A stretch of 64,000 nt of DNA from Candidatus Pullichristensenella stercorigallinarum (GTDB lineage Bacteria > Bacillota > Clostridia > Christensenellales > Aristaeellaceae): the NCBI GenBank assembly GCA_018712945.1, contig DVFZ01000103.1, positions 28,652 to 92,651 on the forward strand, in the 5' to 3' direction. Shown here piece by piece: positions 32,129 to 40,556 of the stretch. A model generated the notes under the pieces. It did not search any database. It saw only the letters and a program-made list of their open reading frames with translations, and had not been told where the DNA came from. Both the position numbers and the translations under genes were made by a program. How positions within the stretch are numbered: position 1 is the first letter of the stretch; each line of letters opens with the position of its first letter.

Positions 32129-33237
32129 AGGCGGCGCGCGTGCTGCTCATCCTGGCCGCCCTGTTGCTTCTCTGCACGCCTGCGCTGGGGGAAGAGGGCG
32201 TGGACGCAGTGGTGGACGCGCTGGAGCTGGACGATTTTTCCGCGTCCGTGGAACAAACGGGCGTGGACGTGCGCGAAATGATTCTCTCCCTTGCCGCCGG
32301 GGAGGAAACATGGGATATCAACGACCTGTTGGCGCGGGGGCGCGACGCGCTCCTGGAAGAACTTTCGCAGGCGGCGGCGATGGTGGCGGGCCTGCTGGCG
32401 CCGGCGCTGCTCAGCGCCGTTGCCCGCCAGCTTTCCGGGGAGGCGCGCAGTGCGCAGGTCGTTTCGCAGCTTGCCTATCTGGTGTGCGCTTCCCAACTCG
32501 CGGGATGGTTTGTGCGCCTGACGGCGCAGGCAGAAGAGCTGATCGCGGGCGTGGCGCGCCTGGCGGACGGGGTTTTCCCGGTGTTAGCTTCGCTTCTGTC
32601 CCTTTCCGGGGCCACCGCCTCGGCGGCCATGGTCACGCCCCTGTCGGCGCTGGCGGGCAACGCCTTTTCGCGCCTGCTTTCGCAGGTGGGTTTGAAATTG
32701 TGCACGGTGGCGGCGGCATTGGCGGTGGCCGGGCAGCTCAGCCCGCGGATCCGCCTGGAAAGGCTGTTCGGCCTGGTGCGCTCGGCGGTCAACTGGGCCA
32801 CGGGCGTGCTGATGACCGGATTTCTGGGCCTTTCGGCGGTGCGTTCGCTTTTGAGCACGGGTTATGATTCCGCCGCCGTGCGCACCGCGCGCTATGCGGT
32901 GGACAACCTTTTGCCCGTGGTCGGCGGCGAGGTGGCCAACACCATGGACGCGCTGGTTTCCAGCGTGCTGCTGGTCAAAAACGCCGCCGGGGTAGCGGGG
33001 CTTTTCGCGCTGCTGTTGCTGTGCGCGCGGCCGCTGATGACGCTGGCGGCGGCGCTGGTAGCGCTCAGGCTGGTTTCGGCGCTGCTGGAACCGGTGGCGG
33101 AGGATACGTTGATCGCCCTGGCCGACAAGTTTTCCCAGGTGGCGGGCATGCTGCTGGTAATCTGCGTTTCCGCCGCGGTGATCCTCACGCTTTTGCTGGG
33201 CGGCACGCTCACGGCCGGGCAGAGCGTGGTAAGGTAG
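32125..33237 (+). CDS. spoIIIAE: Stage III sporulation protein AE
   Basis: The ATG at 32125 overlaps the spoIIIAD stop and gives 370 residues, close to the family norm. A signal-like segment (LLILAALLLLCTPALG) precedes a short soluble part and about seven to eight membrane helices, with conserved LSLSGATASAAMVTPLSALA and VGGEVANTMDALVSSVLLVK. It is the largest integral membrane component of the SpoIIIA channel. Confidence 0.93.
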   Translation: MKAARVLLILAALLLLCTPALGEEGVDAVVDALELDDFSASVEQTGVDVREMILSLAAGEETWDINDLLARGRDALLEELSQAAAMVAGLLAPALLSAVARQLSGEARSAQVVSQLAYLVCASQLAGWFVRLTAQAEELIAGVARLADGVFPVLASLLSLSGATASAAMVTPLSALAGNAFSRLLSQVGLKLCTVAAALAVAGQLSPRIRLERLFGLVRSAVNWATGVLMTGFLGLSAVRSLLSTGYDSAAVRTARYAVDNLLPVVGGEVANTMDALVSSVLLVKNAAGVAGLFALLLLCARPLMTLAAALVALRLVSALLEPVAEDTLIALADKFSQVAGMLLVICVSAAVILTLLLGGTLTAGQSVVR

Positions 33238-33248
33238 GTGAAGGACGG

Positions 33249-33416
33249 ATGACGCACTTGACGCAGACGGCGGCGCAGCTCACGGCGCTGTGCGCGCTTT
33301 CGGCGGCGGTGGAGCTTCTGCTTGACGAGGGCGCGAAAAAGCGCGGCGTGCGCTTCCTGCTCGGGCTGATGGCGCTTTTGCTGATTGCGCGCGCGGCGGA
33401 GGCGTTGTTTCCATGA
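33249..33416 (+). CDS. spoIIIAF: SpoIIIAF-like protein, very short (membrane part only)
   Basis: At the spoIIIAF position there is only a 55-residue frame: MTHLTQTAAQLTALCALSAA, then a hydrophilic turn GAKKRGVRF, then a second helix LLGLMALLLIARAAEALF. This matches the two-helix N-terminus of SpoIIIAF, but the soluble ring-forming domain (over 100 residues in Bacillus) is missing. The ATG at 33249 follows AAGGACGG. The stop overlaps the next start (ATGA), so this is not simply a frameshift with the rest in another frame. It could also be an unrelated small protein. Confidence 0.7.
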   Translation: MTHLTQTAAQLTALCALSAAVELLLDEGAKKRGVRFLLGLMALLLIARAAEALFP

Positions 33417-33898
33417 TGGGCATGTGGCATGGGTTGCGCGAAAAGCTGCGCGGCGCGCGGGGGCTGGAATGGCTGCTTCTGCTGGTGGCGGCCTGCGTGG
33501 CGGTGCTGGCGCTGTTTCAGGGCTCCGGCGGTGATGGGACGGTTCAGTCCACCGAGCTGGAAGCCCGGCTGGAGCGCGTGCTTTCGGCGGTGGAGGGCGC
33601 GGGCGATGTGCGCGCCATGGTTACCGAGCGCGAGGAAAAAATCGTTGGCGTGGTGATCGTCGCCGAGGGCGCGGGCGATATCGGGGTGCGCCTTTCGCTG
33701 ATGCAGGCGGCGCGCGCCCTGCTGGAAATTGATCTTGAACAAATCGAAGTGATTGAGATGCGGAGGGAAGGCAATGCGCGGTCGATGGTGGTGGATGGCC
33801 TGTATTTTTGTCCTGCTGGCGGCGGGGACGGCGCTGGTGTGCTCAAAGCTCCCGGGGCGGCCGCAGAGCGAGCCGGCGGCGGCCTCCGTTTCCTCTGA
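33413..33898 (+). CDS. spoIIIAG: Stage III sporulation protein AG
   Basis: The 161-residue protein has a cytoplasmic start, one helix (about 18-35), and the ring-building domain with LEARLERVLSAVEGAGDVRA and KIVGVVIVAEGAGDIGVRLS, typical of SpoIIIAG. The homologous part ends near EQIEVIEMRR, about residue 120. The last 41 residues are encoded in a 125-bp stretch overlapping spoIIIAH in another frame and look like noncoding translation. The usual stop may have been lost. SpoIIIAG forms the large ring of the channel in the intermembrane space. Confidence 0.88.
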   Translation: MMGMWHGLREKLRGARGLEWLLLLVAACVAVLALFQGSGGDGTVQSTELEARLERVLSAVEGAGDVRAMVTEREEKIVGVVIVAEGAGDIGVRLSLMQAARALLEIDLEQIEVIEMRREGNARSMVVDGLYFCPAGGGDGAGVLKAPGAAAERAGGGLRFL

Positions 33899-34280
33899 AG
33901 CGGAGCTGGAGGAGACGGCGGCACCCGAAGCGGACGACCCTCTGGAAGAATTCCGCTTGGAACGCGAGCAGCTTCGCAGCATGCAGACCGCCCAGCTCAA
34001 CGACATCATTCACGACAGCGCGACCGACGAGGAAACCCGTGCCCTGGCCCAGCGCACGCTGATTTCCCTGCTTACCTGGTCGGAGCAGGAAACGACCATC
34101 GAGGGCGTGTTGCGCGCGCGCGGCTTCGCGGACTGCGTGGTCACTGTGCACGAGGACACGGCCAATGTGCTTGTGCGCGCCCAGACCCTTACCCGTGAGG
34201 AAAGCGCGGTAATTCTGGAGCTGGTTTTGCGGGAAACAGACGTAAGCAGCGGCAATGTCAAGATCATTCCAATAAATTAA
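33774..34280 (+). CDS. spoIIIAH: Stage III sporulation protein AH
   Basis: The ATG at 33774 follows CGGAGGGAAGGC inside the end of spoIIIAG. The 168-residue product has one helix (about 8-26), an acidic linker, and the YscJ/FliF-like domain that pairs with SpoIIQ: EREQLRSMQTAQLNDIIHDS, ALAQRTLISLLTWSEQETTI, and VLVRAQTLTREESAVI. It is the last operon gene. SpoIIQ is not in this window. Confidence 0.92.
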   Translation: MRGRWWWMACIFVLLAAGTALVCSKLPGRPQSEPAAASVSSEAELEETAAPEADDPLEEFRLEREQLRSMQTAQLNDIIHDSATDEETRALAQRTLISLLTWSEQETTIEGVLRARGFADCVVTVHEDTANVLVRAQTLTREESAVILELVLRETDVSSGNVKIIPIN

Positions 34281-34290
34281 AGCAAACCAT

Positions 34291-34319
34291 TTGCCAGCGG
34301 CGCGGTTTTCTGCTATAAT
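34291..34319 (+). promoter_or_regulatory. Promoter of the asp23-to-recN gene block
   Basis: TTGCCA (34291-34296) and a perfect TATAAT (34314-34319) are 17 bp apart, followed by AAAGGAGG before the Asp23 gene. Since the following genes run close together to 46339, this may be the main vegetative promoter for much of the block. Confidence 0.7.
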
Positions 34320-34345
34320 AGGGGCAGATAAAGGAGGTCTGCGAT

Positions 34346-35020
34346 ATGAGCGACAATTATCCGTCGGACGTCAAGCTCGACGAAAACCCGGATGGTAGCG
34401 TATCCTTTGCCACCGGCGTGGTCGAGACCATCGCGGGTCTGGCGGCTCAAGAGGTCGAGGGCGTGGCGAGCATGGCCAGCACCTCGACGGGTTTTGCCGA
34501 TATGTTTACCCGCAAGTCCACCCGCAATTTCACCAAGGGCGTGCGCGTGGATATAGACGGCGGCACCGTGGCTGTGGACGTCACCATCGTCGTCGAGTAC
34601 GGCTCGCCCGTGCCAGACGTGGCCAGAAGCATCCAGGAAAACGTCAAAAAGGCCATCGAGACCATGAGCGGCCTCGACGTGCGCAATGTGGACGTGCATG
34701 TGCAGGCCGTCAGCTTTGAACGCGAGAACCGCGCCGCGCAGGAACTTAAGGAACAACAGCAGAAGCTGTTGGAAAACAGCCTGCGCCAGCAGGACGTCCA
34801 GCAGGCGGAGGCTGCTCCGGAAGCGGAAGAACCGGCGGCGGAAGAACTCGGTGATCTGCCCGAGGAGGAGATCGTTGAGGACGACGGTATCGAGGAAGAG
34901 GACGACGACCTGGAAGACGTCGATGATCTGGACGAGATTGACGCAGCCGACCTGGACGACCTGCCCGGCGAAGAAGCGTCAGAACAGCTGGATAGCGACG
35001 GCGGACAGCCGCAGATGTAA
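34346..35020 (+). CDS. Asp23/Gls24-family envelope stress protein
   Basis: Residues 10-125 form an Asp23 domain (GVVETIAGLAAQEVEGVASM, FTKGVRVDIDGGTVAVDVTI, VARSIQENVKKAIETMSGLD). The remaining 100 residues are a Glu/Asp-rich tail (EEEDDDLEDVDDLDEIDAAD) that is probably disordered. Asp23 proteins coat the membrane through AmaP-type anchors; such a protein is encoded next. The 224-residue length exceeds the usual 130-180 because of the tail. Confidence 0.88.
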   Translation: MSDNYPSDVKLDENPDGSVSFATGVVETIAGLAAQEVEGVASMASTSTGFADMFTRKSTRNFTKGVRVDIDGGTVAVDVTIVVEYGSPVPDVARSIQENVKKAIETMSGLDVRNVDVHVQAVSFERENRAAQELKEQQQKLLENSLRQQDVQQAEAAPEAEEPAAEELGDLPEEEIVEDDGIEEEDDDLEDVDDLDEIDAADLDDLPGEEASEQLDSDGGQPQM

Positions 35021-35107
35021 CGAATATGCAGGCCTGTTCCTGGAGCGCGGGGCGCGCTGTCGGGAATTGACGGCTTCATCCGGCGCGGCCGGAGGAAAGG
35101 AGGCCCC

Positions 35108-36013
35108 ATGAAGACGAGTTTTTGGGACAGGATTCTGATGTTTCTCTATGTGCTGATTGTGCTCGCCTTTGGAGTGTGCATGGCGCTCAGGCCCTTTGGG
35201 GTGGATTTGCTCGGCAATATGTTCGCTGGCCTTGAGCAGTCGGCGGGGCATTTCCTGACGCTGCTCATTGGCCTGGGGCTGACGGCGATTGTGGCGCTTT
35301 TGAGCGTGTACATGCTGATGATGATTTTCCGCAAGGGCAAAAGGCACGTGCCCTCCTCGTTTGTCAGCGTTGACCCCGGCGACGGAGGGCAGGTGCATAT
35401 CTCCCTGTCGGCGCTGGCGCAGATGGCCAGGCAGGCTGTGGGCCGCGTAGAGAACGTGCGGGATATGAAGATTGACGTTGCCGGCGATGGCGACGCCGTC
35501 GCGGTGACGGTCAACCTGACGCTCACGGCAAACGCCCATGTCCCCACCGTTACCAAGAACATGCGCAAGGCCATCCGCAACAGCATTGAATCCAACTGCG
35601 GCGTGGCCGTGCGCGATGTAGAGATCATCGTCGGCTCCCTTGCGGATGAAACGCAGAAGCCCGAAAAGAAAAAGATTCGCTGGCTGAACGCCCCGCGGCG
35701 CAAGGAACGGGAGCAAAGCGTTGAGGCCGCAGCTGCGCAGGAGGCCGCCGCTCCTTTGCCGGAGATTCCCGCGCCCGAGCCGGAGAAAACGCAGGAACCG
35801 GCGGAAGACTGGACGGGTACCTTTGCCCCGCTGGAAGAACCTGCTGCCCCGGTAGAAACGCCGGAAGCGGACGAGGATTTCAGCCTTGATCTGGACGGCA
35901 ATTTTGTCGTGGATGACGAAGAAGAGGACGACGGCGACGAAGAAACCCTCGAGCCGTTCCCGGAGCAAGACCTCTTTGCGGACGATAGCCAGAAAGACGA
36001 GCATCAAAACTGA
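35108..36013 (+). CDS. AmaP-like membrane anchor with Asp23-type domain
   Basis: The 301-residue protein begins with two membrane helices (about 9-30 and 50-75), then an Asp23-like domain (about 90-180: VHISLSALAQMARQAVGRVE, VTVNLTLTANAHVPTVTKNM), then a long Pro/Glu/Asp-rich tail. AmaP normally anchors Asp23 to the membrane, which fits the gene order. The tail resembles that of the preceding protein and may mediate contacts. It could be described simply as a membrane Asp23 paralog. Confidence 0.8.
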   Translation: MKTSFWDRILMFLYVLIVLAFGVCMALRPFGVDLLGNMFAGLEQSAGHFLTLLIGLGLTAIVALLSVYMLMMIFRKGKRHVPSSFVSVDPGDGGQVHISLSALAQMARQAVGRVENVRDMKIDVAGDGDAVAVTVNLTLTANAHVPTVTKNMRKAIRNSIESNCGVAVRDVEIIVGSLADETQKPEKKKIRWLNAPRRKEREQSVEAAAAQEAAAPLPEIPAPEPEKTQEPAEDWTGTFAPLEEPAAPVETPEADEDFSLDLDGNFVVDDEEEDDGDEETLEPFPEQDLFADDSQKDEHQN

Positions 36014-36034
36014 TATTGCGCAGACCCATAAAAC

Positions 36035-36071
36035 GCATTGCGGCGGCGCGAAATACGCGCCACCGCAATGC
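36035..36071 (+). promoter_or_regulatory. Hairpin between amaP-like gene and nusB
   Basis: GCATTGCGG pairs with CCGCAATGC around an inner GGCGCG/CGCGCC stem. There is no T-run. It sits 24 bp before the nusB start and could mark an RNA processing or attenuation point inside the long transcript. Confidence 0.4.
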
Positions 36072-36094
36072 TTCTGTCAAAAGGAGCGGGGAAG

Positions 36095-36493
36095 ATGAAC
36101 CGAGTTACGGCGCGCACGCATGCCATGAAATTGATTTACGAATGGGAAATGGGCGGCGAAGGCGGCGAGGAAACGCGCCTCAACCTGCTGGGCGCGCAGC
36201 CCGGCGAAGAGGAATACGCCTTTATGGAGCGTATGTTCCAGGGCGTAGTGGAAAACGTTGCGGCGTTGGATGAGAGCATCGAAAAAAACGCGCGCGGCTG
36301 GAAGCTGGAGCGCATATCCAAAGTTGATTTGGCGATTTTGCGCCTTGCCGCGTATGAAATGTCGCTGGGCAAGACCAATGAAAATATCGTCATCAGCGAG
36401 GCCGTGGAAATGGCGCGCCAGTATTCCGGTGAAAAGTCGCCGCAGTTCGTCCACGGCGTGTTGGGCGGTATTTCCCGGAGCGCGGCGCAATGA
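36095..36493 (+). CDS. nusB: Transcription antitermination factor NusB
   Basis: The ATG at 36095 follows AAAAGGAGCGGGG. The 132-residue protein fits NusB throughout: RTHAMKLIYEWEM at the start and SKVDLAILRLAAYEM then VVISEAVEMARQYSGEKSPQFVHGVL-type sequence at the end. With NusE it helps RNA polymerase antiterminate in rRNA operons. The stop overlaps the next start by 4 bp. Confidence 0.95.
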   Translation: MNRVTARTHAMKLIYEWEMGGEGGEETRLNLLGAQPGEEEYAFMERMFQGVVENVAALDESIEKNARGWKLERISKVDLAILRLAAYEMSLGKTNENIVISEAVEMARQYSGEKSPQFVHGVLGGISRSAAQ

Positions 36494-37437
36494 GGTGCGC
36501 GCTGGGTATTGATACAAGCTGCTATACCACCTCCGTGGCGCTGGCTGGAGACGGGGGCGTACTGTCAAGCCGCCGCCGGCTTCTGGATGTAGTGCCGGGC
36601 GTGCGGGGGCTTCGGCAGTCCGAGGCCCTGTTTCAACATGTACAGCGCCTGAGCGCGCTTTTGGAGGACATGCTCTGCGAAGCGAAGGAGGCGCAGATTG
36701 CCTGCGTGTGCGCCAGCGCCCGGCCGCGGGATGTGGAAGGCTCGTATATGCCGGTATTTACAGCGGGAGAGGCGTTTGCGCGCTCGATCGCCGCAGCCCT
36801 GCGCGTTCCTGTGTTGGAAACAAGCCATCAGCAAGGGCATGTGCGGGCCGCCATGGAGGGGGCCGGAGCGTTGCCAGCGGAATTCCTGGCTCTGCATTTG
36901 TCCGGCGGCACCACGGAAATTTTGCGTGTGCGCGCCGGGTTGAAGATCGAGCTTCTGGGAGGCTCGAACGACCTTCACGCCGGGCAGCTTGTCGACCGCG
37001 TCGGCGTGCGCATGGGGCTTTCCTTTCCGGCAGGTCCGGCGCTGGAAGCATTGGCGCGGCAGGGGACGGCGCGGGGCGCGTTCCCGCTTTCGCACCGCGA
37101 AGGCGAAGTGTCCTTTTCCGGCGCAGAGGCGCAGGCGATGCGCATGCTGGATAGCGGCGCCGCCCGCGAGGATGTGGCGGCGGAGGTGTATTCTTACCTG
37201 GCTCGGGCGGTGGCGTACCTGATCCGCTGGGCTTATGGCCGCACGAGGCTTTCCGCGGCGTTGGTTTCCGGAGGCGTGGCCTCCTCGGCCCTTTTGCGCA
37301 AGTTGCTTCCTGAGCGGCTAACAAAACTGTCCTGCCCGGTGCATGTGCATTGGGGCAAACCAGAAATGTCGGGCGACAACGCCTGCGGCGTGGCGCTCAT
37401 CGGTTGGGAGGAATATAACAATGGCAAAAATTCTTGA
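36490..37437 (+). CDS. TsaD/Kae1-like paralog
   Basis: The 315-residue protein has the ASKHA fold of TsaD: GIDTSCYTTSVAL at the N-terminus, the metal motif HQQGH (about 118-122), HLSGGTTEILRV, SFPAGPALEALA and GDNACGVALIGW at the end. Clostridia often carry this second, diverged copy between nusB and xseA in addition to true TsaD of the t6A pathway. True TsaD has a more conserved NHLEGH motif, so t6A synthesis is not assured. It overlaps folD by 17 bp. Confidence 0.8.
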   Translation: MRCALGIDTSCYTTSVALAGDGGVLSSRRRLLDVVPGVRGLRQSEALFQHVQRLSALLEDMLCEAKEAQIACVCASARPRDVEGSYMPVFTAGEAFARSIAAALRVPVLETSHQQGHVRAAMEGAGALPAEFLALHLSGGTTEILRVRAGLKIELLGGSNDLHAGQLVDRVGVRMGLSFPAGPALEALARQGTARGAFPLSHREGEVSFSGAEAQAMRMLDSGAAREDVAAEVYSYLARAVAYLIRWAYGRTRLSAALVSGGVASSALLRKLLPERLTKLSCPVHVHWGKPEMSGDNACGVALIGWEEYNNGKNS

Positions 37438-38272
37438 CGGCAAGGCGATCGCGGCGCAGATTCGCGCCGAACTGAAAACGCGCGCCGAGGCCCTGCGCGC
37501 GGGCGGCACTGTGCCGTGCCTGGCGGTGCTCCTGGCGGGCGACGACCCGGCCAGCAAAATTTATGTGCGCAACAAAAAACGCGCCTGCGCGGAGATCGGC
37601 ATCGAATCGCGGGAACTGCTCTTTCCGGAAAGCGTGACCGAGGAGGAACTCATCGACCAGATTCGCGCCCTCAACGCCGATGCGTCGGTGGACGCGATGC
37701 TGGTGCAGCTTCCCCTGCCCAAACACATTAACGAGGCGCGCGTGCTCGCTGAAATCGCCCCGGAGAAGGATGCGGACGGCTTCCATGTGGTCAACGCCGG
37801 CCGCCTGTTCACCGGGCAGGAATCCGTTTTGCCCTGTACGCCCGCCGGGTGTATGGAGCTTTTGCGGCGCGCGGGCGTGGAATTCTGCGGCAAGCACGCC
37901 GTGGTTGTGGGCCGCTCGAATATCGTCGGCAAGCCCATGGCGATGTTGTTGCTGAACGAGCACTGCACCGTGACCATCTGCCACTCGCGCACAAAGGATC
38001 TGGCCCGCTTTACCCGCGACGCGGATATCCTCGTGGCGGCGGTGGGCAGGCCGGGCATGATTACCGGCGATATGGTAAAGCCCGGCGCGGCGGTCGTTGA
38101 CGTGGGCATCAACCGCCTGGAAAGCGGCAAGCTGATGGGAGATGTGGACTTTGCCACCGCCGAGCCGGTGGCGGGCGCGATTACCCCCGTGCCCGGCGGC
38201 GTCGGGCCGATGACCATCGCCATGCTGATGCAAAACACCATTCTCGCGGCGGAGAAGCGGCATGGACGATAA
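37421..38272 (+). CDS. folD: Methylenetetrahydrofolate dehydrogenase/cyclohydrolase
   Basis: The ATG at 37421 follows GGAGGAATAT within the end of the previous gene, giving 283 residues, the standard FolD length. YVRNKKRACAEIGI holds the catalytic Lys, QLPLPKHIN is the family signature, and VVGRSNIVGKPMAMLLLN and PVPGGVGPMTIAML form the NADP site. It interconverts 5,10-methylene- and 10-formyl-tetrahydrofolate in the cytoplasm. Confidence 0.97.
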   Translation: MAKILDGKAIAAQIRAELKTRAEALRAGGTVPCLAVLLAGDDPASKIYVRNKKRACAEIGIESRELLFPESVTEEELIDQIRALNADASVDAMLVQLPLPKHINEARVLAEIAPEKDADGFHVVNAGRLFTGQESVLPCTPAGCMELLRRAGVEFCGKHAVVVGRSNIVGKPMAMLLLNEHCTVTICHSRTKDLARFTRDADILVAAVGRPGMITGDMVKPGAAVVDVGINRLESGKLMGDVDFATAEPVAGAITPVPGGVGPMTIAMLMQNTILAAEKRHGR

Positions 38273-39473
38273 ATGGGCCTTATCCGTCACAGAGCTGAAT
38301 GAATACGTGCGCCGCAAGCTGGCTGGCGACGCGGTGCTGCGCGCGGTAGCCGTGCGCGGCGAGATATCGGGCTTCAAGCGCTATGCCAGCGGCCATTGCT
38401 ATTTTGCCCTCAAGGACGAAACCTCGCGCGTGCAGTGCGTGCTTTGGCGGCAGCAGGCCGCATCTCTCACCTTCCGCCCCGAGGACGGCATGCGCGTGAC
38501 GGCGCGCGGCGCGGCCTCGCTGTATGTGGAAAGCGGCAGCTACCAGCTCTATGTCAATTCCCTGCGGCCCGAGGGGGCGGGCGACCTCTATCTGCGCTTT
38601 GAGGCATTGAAGAAAAAGCTCATGCAGGAAGGGCTGTTCGACCCCGCCCGCAAGCAGCCCATCCCCCTGCTGCCAAAGATGATTGGCGTGGCCACATCCC
38701 GCAGCGGCGCGGTGATCCGCGATATCATCCGCGTTTCCCGGCGGCGCGACCCCAACGTGGGCGTGCTGCTGGCCCCCTGCGCGGTGCAGGGCGCGGGCGC
38801 GGCGCAGGAAATCGTCGAGGCCATCCGCCGTTTGAATGAGGACGGCCGGCCGGATGTAATCCTCGTCGGCCGTGGCGGCGGTTCGATGGAGGACTTGTGG
38901 CCGTTCAACGAGGAGATCGTCGCGCGGGCCATTGCCGCCTCGCGCATACCGGTGATCTCCTGTGTCGGCCACGAGACGGATTTTACCATTGCCGATTTCG
39001 CCGCCGACGCGCGCGCCTCTACGCCCTCCAACGCGGCGGAAATGGCCGTGCCGGTGGTGGCGGAACTGAAGCAATCGGTGGAGGCCGAGGCCCGGGCGCT
39101 GACGGCGGCGCTTTTGCGCGCCCAACAGCTTCGCCACGCCCGCTTGCAGGCGCTTGCGGGTTCGGCGGCGCTTTCCATGCCCCGGCGTATGATGATCGAG
39201 CGGCGGGAAACGGCGCTTCAGGCGCTCGCCGCCCGCCTGCCCCTGGCGCTTACGCGGCGGCGCGACGCGCTGGAACGGAGGCTTTCGCTGGCTTCGCGCT
39301 CGCTCGCGGCGCTTGACCCCGAGGGCGTGGTCAAGCGCGGCTACGCCGTGGTTTTCAAGGATGGAAAGTGCGTCCCCGAGGCGCGCGCCTTGCGCGCAGG
39401 CGACGCTATTGAACTGCATATGCGCGGCGGCAACGTCGGCGCGGAGGTAACGGATGGAAAACTTCACGTTTGA
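38262..39473 (+). CDS. xseA: Exodeoxyribonuclease VII large subunit
   Basis: The 403-residue protein has the OB-fold start (LSVTELNEYVRRKLAGDAVL, EISGFKRYASGHCYFALKDE), the catalytic core with GVATSRSGAVIRDI, GRGGGSMEDLWPFNEE and SCVGHETDFTIADFAADARA, and a coiled-coil C-terminal region. With XseB it degrades single-stranded DNA. It overlaps folD by 11 bp and xseB by 20 bp. Confidence 0.96.
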   Translation: MDDKWALSVTELNEYVRRKLAGDAVLRAVAVRGEISGFKRYASGHCYFALKDETSRVQCVLWRQQAASLTFRPEDGMRVTARGAASLYVESGSYQLYVNSLRPEGAGDLYLRFEALKKKLMQEGLFDPARKQPIPLLPKMIGVATSRSGAVIRDIIRVSRRRDPNVGVLLAPCAVQGAGAAQEIVEAIRRLNEDGRPDVILVGRGGGSMEDLWPFNEEIVARAIAASRIPVISCVGHETDFTIADFAADARASTPSNAAEMAVPVVAELKQSVEAEARALTAALLRAQQLRHARLQALAGSAALSMPRRMMIERRETALQALAARLPLALTRRRDALERRLSLASRSLAALDPEGVVKRGYAVVFKDGKCVPEARALRAGDAIELHMRGGNVGAEVTDGKLHV

Positions 39474-39672
39474 ATCGGGCATGGAAGAATTGGAAAAGCT
39501 GGTGCGCGACCTGGAAAGCGGCGCAATGCCGTTGGAGGAGTCCTTTCAGGCCTTTGAGCGCGGCATGGCGCTCAAGGCGCGGCTGACAAAGCTGTTGGAA
39601 GAGGGCGATAAACGCATCCGCGTACTGACGGAAAACGGCGAGGAACCGCTGGAAGGGGAGGACGCGCAATGA
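39454..39672 (+). CDS. xseB: Exodeoxyribonuclease VII small subunit
   Basis: The 72-residue helical protein has the XseB pattern: FESGMEELEKLVRDLESGAM, then PLEESFQAFERGM. It caps the coiled coils of XseA. Its start overlaps xseA and its stop overlaps ispA, as expected for subunits needed in fixed ratio. Confidence 0.95.
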   Translation: MENFTFESGMEELEKLVRDLESGAMPLEESFQAFERGMALKARLTKLLEEGDKRIRVLTENGEEPLEGEDAQ

Positions 39673-40547
39673 CGCTCAAGGAATATGCTGCCCGCGTGGA
39701 AGCGCGGCTCAACCAGCTCCTGCCCGGCGGCGGAGCGGTGGTAAACGACGCCATGCGTTACAGCGTCATGGCCGGGGGCAAGCGCCTGCGGCCCGCGATG
39801 CTGCTCGCGGCTGCGGACATGCTCGGCGGCGCAGAGGAAGCGCTGGACTTTGCCTGCGCCGTGGAGATGATCCACACCTATTCGCTGATTCACGATGACC
39901 TGCCCGGCATGGACGACGATACCCTGCGCCGGGGCCGCCCCACCAACCACGTGGTCTATGGCGTGGGACAGGCGATTCTCGCTGGCGACGGCCTGCTCAA
40001 TTTCGCCTTTGAAACCATGCTTGCCGCCGCCCTCAGAAAACCGGAGCGCGCCCGCCCCTGCCTGGAGGCGATTTCGGAGATCGCGCGCGGCGCGGGCGTG
40101 CAGGGCATGATCCTCGGCCAGTGCCTCGATTTGGACAGCGAGAAAAACGGCGTCCCCGAGGGGACGGAGCAGGAAATGCTCGAGCGCATCCAGCAGGGCA
40201 AAACAGCCTGCATGTTCATCTACCCCCTGCGCGCGGCCTGCCGCCTGTGCGGCGCGGGCGCGGAGGCGGTTGAAGCGCTCACGGAGTACGGCTCCGCCTT
40301 CGGCCTGCTGTTCCAGGCCACGGACGACCTGCTCGACGTTGCCGGAGATGCCGCCGAGGTGGGCAAAACGCTGGGCAAGGATGAAAAGAGCGGCAAGCTG
40401 ACCTGCATATCGGTCTACGGCGTGGAAAAGACGCGCGCGCGCGTGGAGAGCGAGCATGCCCGCGCGGTGGCGGCCCTGAAGCCGTTCGCTTCGCGCGCCG
40501 CTTTCCTGCGCGAATTGGTGGATTCGATGGTAGACCGCACGAAATAG
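39669..40547 (+). CDS. ispA: Farnesyl diphosphate synthase (polyprenyl synthetase)
   Basis: The 292-residue protein has both aspartate-rich motifs, HDDLPGMDDDTLRRGRPTNH and FQATDDLLDVAGD, and the GGKRLRPAMLL start of the family. It condenses IPP with DMAPP and GPP. The two residues before the first Asp motif and overall length fit short-chain (C15) synthases. Dxs follows directly, giving a small isoprenoid pair. Confidence 0.95.
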   Translation: MTLKEYAARVEARLNQLLPGGGAVVNDAMRYSVMAGGKRLRPAMLLAAADMLGGAEEALDFACAVEMIHTYSLIHDDLPGMDDDTLRRGRPTNHVVYGVGQAILAGDGLLNFAFETMLAAALRKPERARPCLEAISEIARGAGVQGMILGQCLDLDSEKNGVPEGTEQEMLERIQQGKTACMFIYPLRAACRLCGAGAEAVEALTEYGSAFGLLFQATDDLLDVAGDAAEVGKTLGKDEKSGKLTCISVYGVEKTRARVESEHARAVAALKPFASRAAFLRELVDSMVDRTK

Positions 40548-40556
40548 GGTGTACAA

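Noticed and set aside
36490..37437. Calling this gene true tsaD
   Set aside because: Its position (nusB to folD) and diverged metal-site context fit the clostridial paralog; the genuine t6A enzyme is probably elsewhere.
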